Assembly: GCA_900770925.1 (NCBI GenBank)
Contig: CAAGLY010000025.1
Coordinates: 1 to 64,000 of the forward strand
Length of the DNA: 64,000 nucleotides
DNA from: Bacilli bacterium
Lineage (GTDB): Bacteria > Bacillota_I > Bacilli_A > RFN20 > CAG-288
Direction: 5' to 3'
Shown here: in pieces, positions 24,478-33,800 of the stretch
How positions within the stretch are numbered: position 1 is the stretch's first letter
Layout: every line of letters begins with the position of its first letter
The notes under the pieces: model-generated
What the model saw: only the letters and a program-made list of their open reading frames with translations
Told to the model about the DNA's origin: nothing
Database searches by the model: none
Position numbers and translations under genes: made by a program

Positions 24478-26215
24478 AGGATATCTGCTTAAGGACGAGG
24501 ACTATGTCTCTCCCTGTTCTGTTCCTTTAAGCGAACATCCTGAACCTAGCTTTAAACGCTCCTCTTATTTCTGCCTGAACGGAGAATGGGATTTTGCAAG
24601 GAACAAGAATGACTATCTTCCTCTCTCCTACGAGGAAAAAATCAGGGTTCCTTTTGCCGTTGAGACCATCGATTCCAAAATCAACCGTTTAGTCTCTCCG
24701 GATGACTATCTTTACTATCACCGTGTCATTGACCTTCCGGAAGACTTCAAGGAAGAGAAAATCATCCTTCATTTCGAAGGTGTCGATCAGATCTGCTCGG
24801 TTTTCTTTAACCATCAGCTTGCTCTTACCCATCAGGGCGGCAGGACACCTTTCTCTATCGAAGTCTCTCCTTCCTCTTTCCCGCTTGATCTTGTCCTGCG
24901 GGTCAAAGACAGGACCGATGCTTCCTATTACACCAACGGAAAACAGACCTTAAAGCCAAGCGGATGGAAATATTCCTCCTCTTCCGGCGTCTATAAGCCA
25001 ATCTGGATGGAAGGAGTCCCTTCCTTCCATCTGACGAGCCTGTCCTTTACGGAAGATATTGAACATCATGGTGTCCGGATTCTGCTTAAGGCCAATGACT
25101 GGGGCAGGGCAAAGGTCACGATTCTGGAAAAAGACTATCCGGTTGAAATCGGTAAGGAGACGTTCCTTCCCTTAGAGGATCCTCTTCATCTCTGGAGCAA
25201 TGAGGATCCTTATCTCTATAGCGTAAAGATTTCCTTCCAGAACGATACAGTCTATTCCTACTTCGGACTGAGAAAGAGGGAAATCAAGGAAGTCAAAGGC
25301 TTTAAACGGCTTTATCTGAACGGAAAACCGGTTTTCCTTTCCGGTCTATTGGATCAAGGCTATTATTCGACTTCCAGGCTGACTCCTTCCTCTTATCAGG
25401 ATTATCTTGACGATATCCTGAAAGCGAAAAAGAGGGGATTTAACTGTCTGCGTGTCCATAGGAAAAGCGAGATTCCTTACTTCTACGCTCTTGCTGACCG
25501 CTATGGAAGGCTATTGATCCAGGATTATCCCTGCGGCGGATACCGGCAGGACTTTCTTACTGTTGTCCTTCCCCGTCTTTTCCCGTTCATCTCCAGAGAG
25601 AGGTTCATCTCTCCGAAAAAGACAGGACGGAAGGATAAAGAGTCCTTAGATCTCTTTGAAAAAGAGAGGAGGGAATATATTCCTCTCTTCCACAATCATC
25701 CATCGATTATCAGGGAGACCATCTTCAATGAAGGCTGGGGAGAGGCAAAGCCGAGCTACTTCTATAATCTGGCAAAGAAGCTGGATCCGAAAATGATCTT
25801 CGATACTGCTTCCGGATGGTATGAGGCTGACTCTTCCGACGTGTTCTCTATCCATACTTACACTATCCCGGGAAGGAGACGGAAGAACCGTTTCAACCGG
25901 TTATTCCTTCTCTCTGAAATCGGAGGTATCGGATTAAAGGAGGAAGGCTTCCCTTATCCTAAGAGGTTCGGCCACTCCCTATCGAAAAGCGAAGAGGAAC
26001 TGAAGGAAAAGAGGACAAAGCTTTATCGAAAGGATGTCCTTCCGCAGATCAAGAAGTACGGATTATGCGGAGTTATCTATACTCAGCTTAGTGACTGTGA
26101 GTGCGAAGCAAACGGATTATTTGACTTTAACCGCACTCATCAGAAGATCGATAATGAGACAAGGAAGAAGCTGAATCAGGGACTATACGATGAGTTTAAC
26201 CGGGTCAGGAGATAG
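24446..26215 (+). CDS. Glycoside hydrolase family 2 (beta-galactosidase/glucuronidase-like)
   Basis: 589 residues. GH2 layout: N-terminal jelly-roll (FCLNGEWDFA, DYLYYHRVIDLPEDF, HFEGVDQICSVFFNHQLALT), immunoglobulin-like middle domain, then a TIM barrel with the general acid/base in ETIFNEGWGEA (Glu 429) and nucleophile in LLSEIGGIG (Glu 491). The length matches beta-glucuronidase-type members (about 600) rather than LacZ (about 1000). No signal peptide, so it is cytosolic. GGGAGG stands 9 bases before the ATG, inside the transporter gene. It hydrolyses a beta-glycoside or glucuronide delivered by the preceding transporter; the exact sugar is not readable from sequence. Confidence 0.88.
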   Translation: MECLKNKGINKGYLLKDEDYVSPCSVPLSEHPEPSFKRSSYFCLNGEWDFARNKNDYLPLSYEEKIRVPFAVETIDSKINRLVSPDDYLYYHRVIDLPEDFKEEKIILHFEGVDQICSVFFNHQLALTHQGGRTPFSIEVSPSSFPLDLVLRVKDRTDASYYTNGKQTLKPSGWKYSSSSGVYKPIWMEGVPSFHLTSLSFTEDIEHHGVRILLKANDWGRAKVTILEKDYPVEIGKETFLPLEDPLHLWSNEDPYLYSVKISFQNDTVYSYFGLRKREIKEVKGFKRLYLNGKPVFLSGLLDQGYYSTSRLTPSSYQDYLDDILKAKKRGFNCLRVHRKSEIPYFYALADRYGRLLIQDYPCGGYRQDFLTVVLPRLFPFISRERFISPKKTGRKDKESLDLFEKERREYIPLFHNHPSIIRETIFNEGWGEAKPSYFYNLAKKLDPKMIFDTASGWYEADSSDVFSIHTYTIPGRRRKNRFNRLFLLSEIGGIGLKEEGFPYPKRFGHSLSKSEEELKEKRTKLYRKDVLPQIKKYGLCGVIYTQLSDCECEANGLFDFNRTHQKIDNETRKKLNQGLYDEFNRVRR

Positions 26216-26220
26216 AAAAG

Positions 26221-29200
26221 ATGGAGAAAAACGAAGCAGAAAAACTCTGGGAGAGAATCTACGGCGATAAGAAGGTCGCTTATGACTTTGCGGCCCAGGA
26301 GATTCATAAGGAAGACTATCGGAACAATGACTCTTTCTATAGCTGGAGAGAGGACTTTATCCGTCCGCTTACAAGCGGAGGAAGGAATGTTCCTTCTAAC
26401 CTAAGGATTGAGAGCCAGCAGAGCTATGATATCCGGGACGGGAAAGCCAGTTTCCGTATCGGGAATGCTCTTTTCGAGGTCCGTAAGGGACGCAAGTACG
26501 GAACCTATGCCCTCTTTGATGTGACGGACCGGAATCATCCTTTTAATAGGGAACCGGACAGGGATAATCAGAATGAGTTCTATAACCGGAACCGGTTCAA
26601 CCTGATTTACGGAAAGAAACAGAATAGTTTCCTTCTGAAGAATCCGAGTCAGATCGGTGAATCCTATTTCAAGGAGAATACGAAAGATATTCCTCTTCCT
26701 TCTCCGAGCATTATCGAGATGCCCTTAGATGATGAGGAAGAGACTTTAGCTCCGTCTGAGGAAGAAACCATTGCCTCGAGTGAGATTCCTGCTTCTGCTG
26801 AAGGAACACTTGCCGACTCTGCGACTTCACTGGAGAGGGAGAAGGAAGACTCTGCTCCTTTAGAGACTGAAGAAGATAAGCAGGAAATGATTCCTGAAGT
26901 TCCTTCTGCTGAGGAAGAAAAGGAAACATCTATTGAAACAAAGCCGGAAGAGGATCTAAGAGCGGAAGAAACCAAGCCTAAAGAAGAAAAGCAGGTTCAG
27001 GAAGAGAACACTCCTATTCAGGAAGCGGCTAAGAATGATGAACAGGATGAAATCGATCCTTCTTTCAGTCAGGATAATGAGGAAAGAGAAGAGAGGCAAG
27101 ACCTTCAGAATCAGTTTAACCTGCTTCAGGATAAGATTCTTTCCTTAGAGAACGAGAACAATGAGCTCAGCGAGAAGAATGAGGAGCTTTCCTCTTCCTC
27201 GAAAGAGCAGATTTCTGCTCTGTCCCGTCAGATTTCCGAGAGGAATCAGGAAATCGAAACGGAACGGAACAGGAAGGAATCCTTAATCTCTTCTTTAGAG
27301 GAAAGGAAGAAGAAACAGGAAGAGGAGAACTTGGTTCTCTCTTCTTCCTCCACTAAGGAAAAAGAAAAGCTTGAACAGGAAAAAGAGGAGAGGAAGCGAA
27401 TTCAGGATAGCCTGAAGGAAGAAAATGAGAGACTCCGGAAAGAGCTCTGTAGCAAGGAAGAAGAAAAGAATGCGTTTGTTCTTTCCTTAGCGGAAGCGAA
27501 GAAAGAGGCTTCTAAGAAGGAAGAGGAGAAACAGGAATTAAGGACGAAGATTGCCACTCTTGATGAGGAGAAGAGCTCTCTTCTTAAAGAAAAAGAAGAG
27601 AAGGAAGCTTCGCTTTGCTCTCTTTCTGCCTCTCTCAAAGAAAAGGAAGAGAACGAAAAATCCTCTATCGATAGCCTGAATCAGGAGAATGAACAGCTGA
27701 AGAAGGAAATCCTTTTGCTGAACGAGAACCTTTCTAAGAGGAAGGAAGAGGAGGAAAGGAAAGAAAAATCCTTATCTGAGCTAGAGAAGAACTACTCTCA
27801 GCTTGATGCCCAGTCTGCTCTTGTCGATGATCAGAAAGCTCAGCTGGAATCTGAAATCCGTGATCTCAGTGATTCCCTTCAGGACTTAAAGAATAAGCTT
27901 GCTGACGTGACAAACGAGAATGAGAACAATAAGGCAGTAAGGAAAGACTATCAGAGTCAGATCGATAGCCTGAAGAAAGAAAAAGAAGAGCTGTCTTCCT
28001 CTCTTGTATCAAGCAAGCGGGAAAGAGACCACAGGAGGCAGGCTTCCAGGGACTATAACACGAAGTACACGAATCTCCAGGCGGAGAGGGAAAACGAAAG
28101 AAGTCGCTGGGATAGGGAAAAAGAAGACTATGTCCAGACAATCGATACTTTAACGAGTGCTAAGGACAGCCTGAGCAGTCAGCTGGAAGAGAAAAAGAAG
28201 AAGTATCTCTTCTATTTCGCTGGCGGAGATCCTTCCTACTATGACGCATTTCTTTTCTATAGGGGTGATCACTCTTATCCTTATGATGAAGAGCATGCCC
28301 TTAAGGCAGTGAATGAGAACCGCTTATGGAAGAGAAAGGAAGACAGGAACGTCTATCCTTTAGAAGGCGGATTCTCTCTTGTCTCCAAGGAAGATGATTC
28401 TTTAACCGAAGAAAAGCGGAAAGCTGCTCTTCTTAGCCTTCCGGTCTTTGAATACCTCTACGGAAAAGACAAGAAGGAAGCCTGTGACTTTGCCGGCCGG
28501 ATCAGGAAGAAAGAGGACTTCCGACGGGATGATAGTCCTTATGGATGGGACTATCAGAGGTATGATCCTCTCCTTGACCAGGATAAGAAATCGAGTTACT
28601 TTGCCTGCAATCTTCAGACAAGGAGAGATGTCTCTCTCACTCAGTCCTTTAAGACAAACGGGCACAGCTACCATCTAGAGAAAGAGGAGAACGGATACCG
28701 TTTTGCCTCCCTTGATGATGTCTATGATATCTATGACCTTCCTAAGGCAAGGGAAATCACTTATCTGAACCAGAAAAAGACGACTCCTGTTCTCTATCTC
28801 TTCGTCAAGATTGTTCCTTTAGCCGGAGAGGAAATCAAGAAAGAAGATCTCTCCTCCTTCTTCGACTTGCTCGATAAGACTGTTCACCGCGCCTGTCCGT
28901 TATCCTTCAGGGAGAGGAAGAGCACGATCCGTCCGAAGGAAAGCTACGCCTTTGTCACCTTCGACGGAAGGAAAGAAGGGGCTTATCAGGAAGTCCTTAG
29001 CTATGCGACTCTGCTTAACTCCTATCGGAACGCCTTTAAGAAAGAAAACAAGCTTAACGCCATCATTGTCTTAGACCAGGTCAGGCTACCTTTCTCCTAT
29101 CGTCATCTCAGCTTTGAGAATAGGCTCGGCGAGACAAATAACATCGATAGGCGGGCTGTCTATTACCATCTTCTCCAGAGGCCAAGGATTGATTCGACCG

Positions 29201-29361
29201 TGAAACGGACGATTCATATCGGACCGGAGATCCTTCCTAGGCTCAATATTCCGAAGGAACGTCTATCGGAATCCCACTTCATCAACTCGAACTTTGCTCT
29301 GATCTACAACTTCAATACCAACTATGTCCTGTATAACTACGGATACGAAATCAAGAAATAA
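26221..29361 (+). CDS. Large coiled-coil protein with a duplicated end domain
   Basis: 1046 residues, no signal peptide or membrane segment. Three parts: an N-terminal domain (about 1-140) with IYGDKKVAYDFAAQEI, NDSFYSWRED and NALFEVRKG; a highly acidic linker (about 170-300) and a long heptad-rich coiled coil (about 300-660, almost all E, K, S, Q, L); and a C-terminal domain that repeats the first (LYGKDKKEACDFAGRI, DDSPYGWDYQ, HSYHLEKEE) before an additional 200 residues with ALFTVR-like strands. Thus related domains cap both ends of a rod, as in dimeric tethering or SMC-like scaffolds. It directly follows GH2 (5 bases). No known family is recognised; function unknown. Confidence 0.7.
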   Translation: MEKNEAEKLWERIYGDKKVAYDFAAQEIHKEDYRNNDSFYSWREDFIRPLTSGGRNVPSNLRIESQQSYDIRDGKASFRIGNALFEVRKGRKYGTYALFDVTDRNHPFNREPDRDNQNEFYNRNRFNLIYGKKQNSFLLKNPSQIGESYFKENTKDIPLPSPSIIEMPLDDEEETLAPSEEETIASSEIPASAEGTLADSATSLEREKEDSAPLETEEDKQEMIPEVPSAEEEKETSIETKPEEDLRAEETKPKEEKQVQEENTPIQEAAKNDEQDEIDPSFSQDNEEREERQDLQNQFNLLQDKILSLENENNELSEKNEELSSSSKEQISALSRQISERNQEIETERNRKESLISSLEERKKKQEEENLVLSSSSTKEKEKLEQEKEERKRIQDSLKEENERLRKELCSKEEEKNAFVLSLAEAKKEASKKEEEKQELRTKIATLDEEKSSLLKEKEEKEASLCSLSASLKEKEENEKSSIDSLNQENEQLKKEILLLNENLSKRKEEEERKEKSLSELEKNYSQLDAQSALVDDQKAQLESEIRDLSDSLQDLKNKLADVTNENENNKAVRKDYQSQIDSLKKEKEELSSSLVSSKRERDHRRQASRDYNTKYTNLQAERENERSRWDREKEDYVQTIDTLTSAKDSLSSQLEEKKKKYLFYFAGGDPSYYDAFLFYRGDHSYPYDEEHALKAVNENRLWKRKEDRNVYPLEGGFSLVSKEDDSLTEEKRKAALLSLPVFEYLYGKDKKEACDFAGRIRKKEDFRRDDSPYGWDYQRYDPLLDQDKKSSYFACNLQTRRDVSLTQSFKTNGHSYHLEKEENGYRFASLDDVYDIYDLPKAREITYLNQKKTTPVLYLFVKIVPLAGEEIKKEDLSSFFDLLDKTVHRACPLSFRERKSTIRPKESYAFVTFDGRKEGAYQEVLSYATLLNSYRNAFKKENKLNAIIVLDQVRLPFSYRHLSFENRLGETNNIDRRAVYYHLLQRPRIDSTVKRTIHIGPEILPRLNIPKERLSESHFINSNFALIYNFNTNYVLYNYGYEIKK

Positions 29362-29366
29362 TAATA

Positions 29367-29382
29367 AATTTCACGTGAAATA
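29367..29382. promoter_or_regulatory. parS-like palindrome
   Basis: AATTTCACGTGAAATA: its 14-bp centre (29368-29381) is a perfect palindrome and its 12-bp core TTTCACGTGAAA is identical to the core of the bacterial parS consensus (TGTTTCACGTGAAACA); 13 of 16 positions match. It lies about 8 kb from dnaN, in the origin-proximal zone where parS sites concentrate. A role as an operator for pepT is also possible since it is 18 bp before that ATG. Confidence 0.6.
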
Positions 29383-29399
29383 GAAAGGAAACCATCATC

Positions 29400-30593
29400 A
29401 TGGATATTGTCGAACGCTTTAAATCTTACGTTGCTATTGATACAAAGGCAGGAGATCCGAAAGAAGACAGCGTCTCGGATTCCCGCATTCTCAATCTGTC
29501 GGAAAAACTGCTTGGTGAGCTTCAGGAGCTCAATCCGGAAGAGATCTCAGTGAACCGCTATGGCATCATCGATGCTAAGTTCAAAGGGGAAGGAGATAAA
29601 CCGAGGATTGCTCTTTTAGCCCATAGGGACACTTCTCCTCAGGCAAGCGATACGAATGTCCGGACAGAAGTCGTTACCTATGAGGGACAGGATATTCCTC
29701 TCGGAGAGGGAAAAGTCCTCTCCCGGAAGGAATTCCCGCTCTTAGATGCCTCTCTTCATCACCAGATCAGGCATACGGACGGAACGACCCTTCTTGGCGG
29801 AGACGATAAGGCCGGTATCAGCATTATCAGGGACAGCCTTACCTATAGGATCAAGAACCATATTCCGCACCGTCCGTTAGAAATCATCTTCACGAGCGAT
29901 GAGGAAATCGGTGTCGATGCCGAGCATGTCTCTAGGGAAATCGTTAAGGCGAAGTACGGCTATACGATTGACGGCGGAGATAACCATGCGGTCAATGTCG
30001 AGACCTTCACGGCAAGAAGCAGGAAGGTCCATATTAACGGAAAGTCGATTCATCCGGGAGAAGCGAAGGATAAGCTTGTCTCGGCAGTCAATGTCGCCAT
30101 TGACTTCCAGAACGCGCTTCCTAAGTATCTCCGCCCGGAGCATACGGAAGGAAAAGAACCTTTCTATCATCTCTGCTCTCTTTCCGGAAGTGAAGAACAT
30201 GCCGAGATGGACTATATCATCCGCTCCTTCGATGAGGAGGAGATTAAAAATCTCTCTTCTCTTGCCCTCTTTACGGCAAAAAGAAGGAATGAACTGCTTG
30301 GCGGAGAAGTAATCCAGGTTGAAATCGCACAGCAGTACCACAACAGGAAGTCTGTCCTTGATCAGTATCCCGAAATCGTCAAGGAAAGGAAGGATGCTTA
30401 TCAGAAGCTAGATAGGCCCGCTATTGAAGAGGCAGTCCGCGGAGGAACGACGGGAAGCCAGCTCTCCTTTAAGGGACTTCCGTGCCCGAATCTCGGTACC
30501 GGGGATTACAATAGGCATGGTCCGTATGAATATGTTGACTTAGACCAGAGGAAGCAGAGGTCTGAGGTTGTCAAGGAACTAAGGAAGGCTTAA
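29400..30593 (+). CDS. pepT: Peptidase T (tripeptide aminopeptidase)
   Basis: 397 residues, M20 metallopeptidase, cytosolic, releases the N-terminal residue of tripeptides. Zinc-site motifs: LLAHRDTSPQ (H75, D77; family AHMDTSP, and the R is AGG), LLGGDDKAG (D135), FTSDEEIG (catalytic Glu), YTIDGGDNHAV, and TGDYN-AGG-HGPYEYV (His 373). Length 397 fits PepT (about 400-410). AAAGG precedes the ATG; the parS-like palindrome lies between them and the coiled-coil gene. PepT would finish peptides brought in by the Opp system downstream. Confidence 0.92.
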   Translation: MDIVERFKSYVAIDTKAGDPKEDSVSDSRILNLSEKLLGELQELNPEEISVNRYGIIDAKFKGEGDKPRIALLAHRDTSPQASDTNVRTEVVTYEGQDIPLGEGKVLSRKEFPLLDASLHHQIRHTDGTTLLGGDDKAGISIIRDSLTYRIKNHIPHRPLEIIFTSDEEIGVDAEHVSREIVKAKYGYTIDGGDNHAVNVETFTARSRKVHINGKSIHPGEAKDKLVSAVNVAIDFQNALPKYLRPEHTEGKEPFYHLCSLSGSEEHAEMDYIIRSFDEEEIKNLSSLALFTAKRRNELLGGEVIQVEIAQQYHNRKSVLDQYPEIVKERKDAYQKLDRPAIEEAVRGGTTGSQLSFKGLPCPNLGTGDYNRHGPYEYVDLDQRKQRSEVVKELRKA

Positions 30594-30595
30594 GC

Positions 30596-30609
30596 TGGAA
30601 GCGTTTACA
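30596..30609 (+). promoter_or_regulatory. cre-like site (CcpA)
   Basis: TGGAAGCGTTTACA differs from the Firmicute cre consensus TGWAARCGYTWWCA at one position. It begins 3 bases after pepT ends and about 67 bp upstream of the -35 of the protease promoter, so carbon regulation of the protease is possible. Confidence 0.4.
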
Positions 30610-30675
30610 AATAGCTCTCAAAGATAGGTGAAAACCCCTATTTCTGATAGAAAATCCGCAATTATCAGCCAAAAA

Positions 30676-30705
30676 TTGAATATTTCCGATTAATCCTTAT
30701 ATAAT
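30676..30705 (+). promoter_or_regulatory. Sigma-A promoter of subtilase gene
   Basis: TTGAAT (30676-30681), 18-bp spacer, TATAAT (30700-30705). The leader of about 100 nt ends with AAGGAGG at 30795 before the ATG at 30809, and holds a small GAAAA/TTTTC hairpin. The region 30594-30808 has no gene. Confidence 0.65.
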
Positions 30706-30808
30706 AGGAACTGCAAGGAAAACGTTGAATGCTTTTCATTGCTGTTTAACGCCGTTAAAATATTTTGCTGAGATTTTCTGAAATTATCCGTTTAAGGAGG
30801 ATGACAAG

Positions 30809-33800
30809 ATGAAAAAACTTTTAGCTGTCTTATCTTTCGGTACGAGGCTTGCCTTATCTGCCTTCTCTTCTGAGAGTGTCAAAGGGCTTGATTTATCTAA
30901 GCTTGCACCGGAAGAGGAGAAGAGCACCTTTAGGGTTAGTGTAGCTGGAGATGTCAAGAACGATCCTTATCAGGCCCGTGTTGAGAAAAACCGTGTCCTG
31001 AACGAAATCAAGTATCGTCTCCCGGCTGATTCCTATACCATTACTTATGACTACGATACCCTGTTCAACGGCTTTGCTATTGAAGTCAATAACGAAGCAG
31101 CTTCCAATGTCCTAAAGCAGATTGCCGGTGTCAAGAGCGTCGAGCTCTCCCATCGTTATGCTGCTCCGGAAGAGACTTCCTCTTCTGGCACTAGGGATAC
31201 CGGAGATACTACTGAGGGAACGACGAGCAAGTACAACCAGAATAAGGAACTTAAGCTGAAGAACTACTCGGCTGAGACTAGGCGTGCCACCAAGGAATTC
31301 CTTGGCGATGATGCGCAGAGGGGTAAGGGAATCAAGATCGGTATCATGGATACCGGCTTATACCTTAACCAGGTCGAAGGAACCGAGCAGCGTACTTCCT
31401 TAGAGAAGAACCCTCCGAAGGAAAACGGAAAGAGCAGGCTCAATGCTGCTGCCTTTAAGGATCTTACGGATGATGAGGTCACTGCCGATGGCTGGCATAA
31501 CAAAGAAGAAGTCACCCAGGGGTTCAAGGATCCTAAGACCGGAAAGGTCAGTGCTCCGAAATTCACTTATATCAATAAAAAAATCCCCTTTGCTATCGAC
31601 GTCGCCGATCAGGATGATGATGTCGATCCGACTAAGGGAACCCAGGACAATGTCCATGGTACCCATGTTGCATCCTTAGCGGCTTCTAACGGCGATGAAT
31701 TCCAGGGTGTTGCTCCGGAAGCTCAGGTTGCTATTTTCAAGGTCTTCGGAAACAATGCTGGAGGTGCCTCCGATGCTTCTGTCTCTAAAGCTCTTGAATA
31801 TGCCGCCCAGAGGAAACTAGATATTGTCAACCTCTCCTTAGGTTCTGACTTAGATGAATTCCGTGCTTCTTCCAGCGATGTATTCAACAAGGCAATCAAA
31901 GCCTGCGAGGATGCTGGCGTCATTGTCAACTTTGCCGCCGGAAATGCCGGTAAATCCACCTTTGCCGGTGATACCGGATATTCGGACTGGACGACCGATG
32001 ATGTTGAGACCGGTATCTTAGGAAGCTATGCTCTTAACGATGAGAAGTCCAATATTGTCGCTGCTTCTAACCCGGAGAAAGCCTTCTTCGACTCCGTCAG
32101 GATCGTCGAGGGAAAAGCTGTTTCCTTCTCCGATCAGGTTACTAACCGCCGTGGCAGGGATGATAAGGACAAATATCAGAATGAACATCCGCTTACTGAA
32201 CTCTTAGGCGGAACGACGAAAAAGGAGCTTTCCTATGTCCGTATCGGCGGATATGGCGGGGATTCCGATTATGAGGCTGCTGCCAAGGCCGGAAATTCTG
32301 TCCAAGGCAAGATTGCAGTTATCGACCGTGGCAGTTCCACCTTCCGTGAGAAAGTTGTCGCTGCCGTCGGAAACAAAGCCTCGGCTTTAATTGTCATTAA
32401 CAACGTTCCGGGCGTTACCTTCAACAGGAACATGGACTTCAACGGATACAAGCCGGAAATTCCGGTTGTCTTCGTTTTCCAGAGCACCGGTTCCTATTTC
32501 GGTGCTGCTAATTCTGCAGGCAAGCTGACTCTTGCTCAGAATACGGTCAGGGATTCTCCTTCCGGCGGTGTCTATGCTTCCTTCTCCTCCGATGGTTCTG
32601 ATGCAAACTTAGATATCACTCCGACTATTTCCGCTCCTGGCTATCAGATCATGGGTGCTATCCAGGCGGATAAGCATGGTCAGACTTCCGAAGGCACAAT
32701 TGTCGATAATTCCTACCTCTACGGCTATGAATATTTCGATGGTACATCTATGGCTGCTCCGAACCTTACCGGTGCCTTTGCGGTTGCCTTAAGCCAGCAT
32801 AAGGATAAGAGCGACTATGCTACCTTCAAACAGAATCTTTCTAAGATTGCTAGGTCTACCGCTGATTCCCTCCACGATTCCTCTTCTGATAAGCAGAATG
32901 CATCTATCCGTATCCAGGGTGCCGGCCGTATCAATGTCAAACGTATCTTAGACAGCGGCAACTATGTCACCACTGAGCTGAATAAGTATGATGACGGCAC
33001 TGCCTTTGGCGATGCTAAGGCTGAGCTTGCCAACAGCGGAACCCTCAACACGGATTTATCTCAGAAAAAAGAGGCCTATATCGAGATTCCGTATACAATC
33101 CACAACGATAGCGATACTGCTCAGACCTATACTCCTTCTCTTAACCTTCAGATTCCGCTTCTCCGTGCCCAGGTCACCAAGAAACAGTATGAAGATGAAC
33201 AGAAGAATAACGGAACAACCAAGGACACTCCGGAGACTTTAATCGATCAGATTACCAGGTCTGTTCTCGATGATGCCGTCACTGTTCCGGAATCCGCATA
33301 TGTCGGCTCTTCCAAAGGACAGATTACTGTCGCTGCAAATAACACGGCTACCGGTACAAGGAAAGTCCGTATCGATAATCTCCATTATGAACGGACGTTC
33401 ACAACGGATGAATCCTTCCCGGAATCCTTCTCCGGAACGCTCCGTGAATACTTCACTAAGTACTTCGAAAACGCAGGCGGAAGCTATGTCGAAGGATTCC
33501 TTTCCTTCAAGAACACGAATTCTACCAGCGATAAGAATCTTGATCTGAACATTCCGTACCTTGGATTCTATGGCGACTACACCAAAGGAGCTGCTGTCGA
33601 GCCGTTCGCCGAAGATAAGGAAGACAACCACGTCTATACTTCTGAGCTGATTGATTCCCGTAGGAAGAACCTTACCGGAACCTATGCAAAGAATAACGCC
33701 TATAGCGGTTCTACCATCGCTTTACATGGCGGAAAAGTCAGCGATTCCGTTATCAGCAAGATCGGAACTCTTGATACGGCTGCTCTTTCCACTAAGAACG

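Noticed and set aside
26664..26975. Minus-strand Ser-rich frames across the coiled-coil gene
   Set aside because: Acidic low-complexity codons read backwards give Ser/Phe-rich shadows; no start signals.
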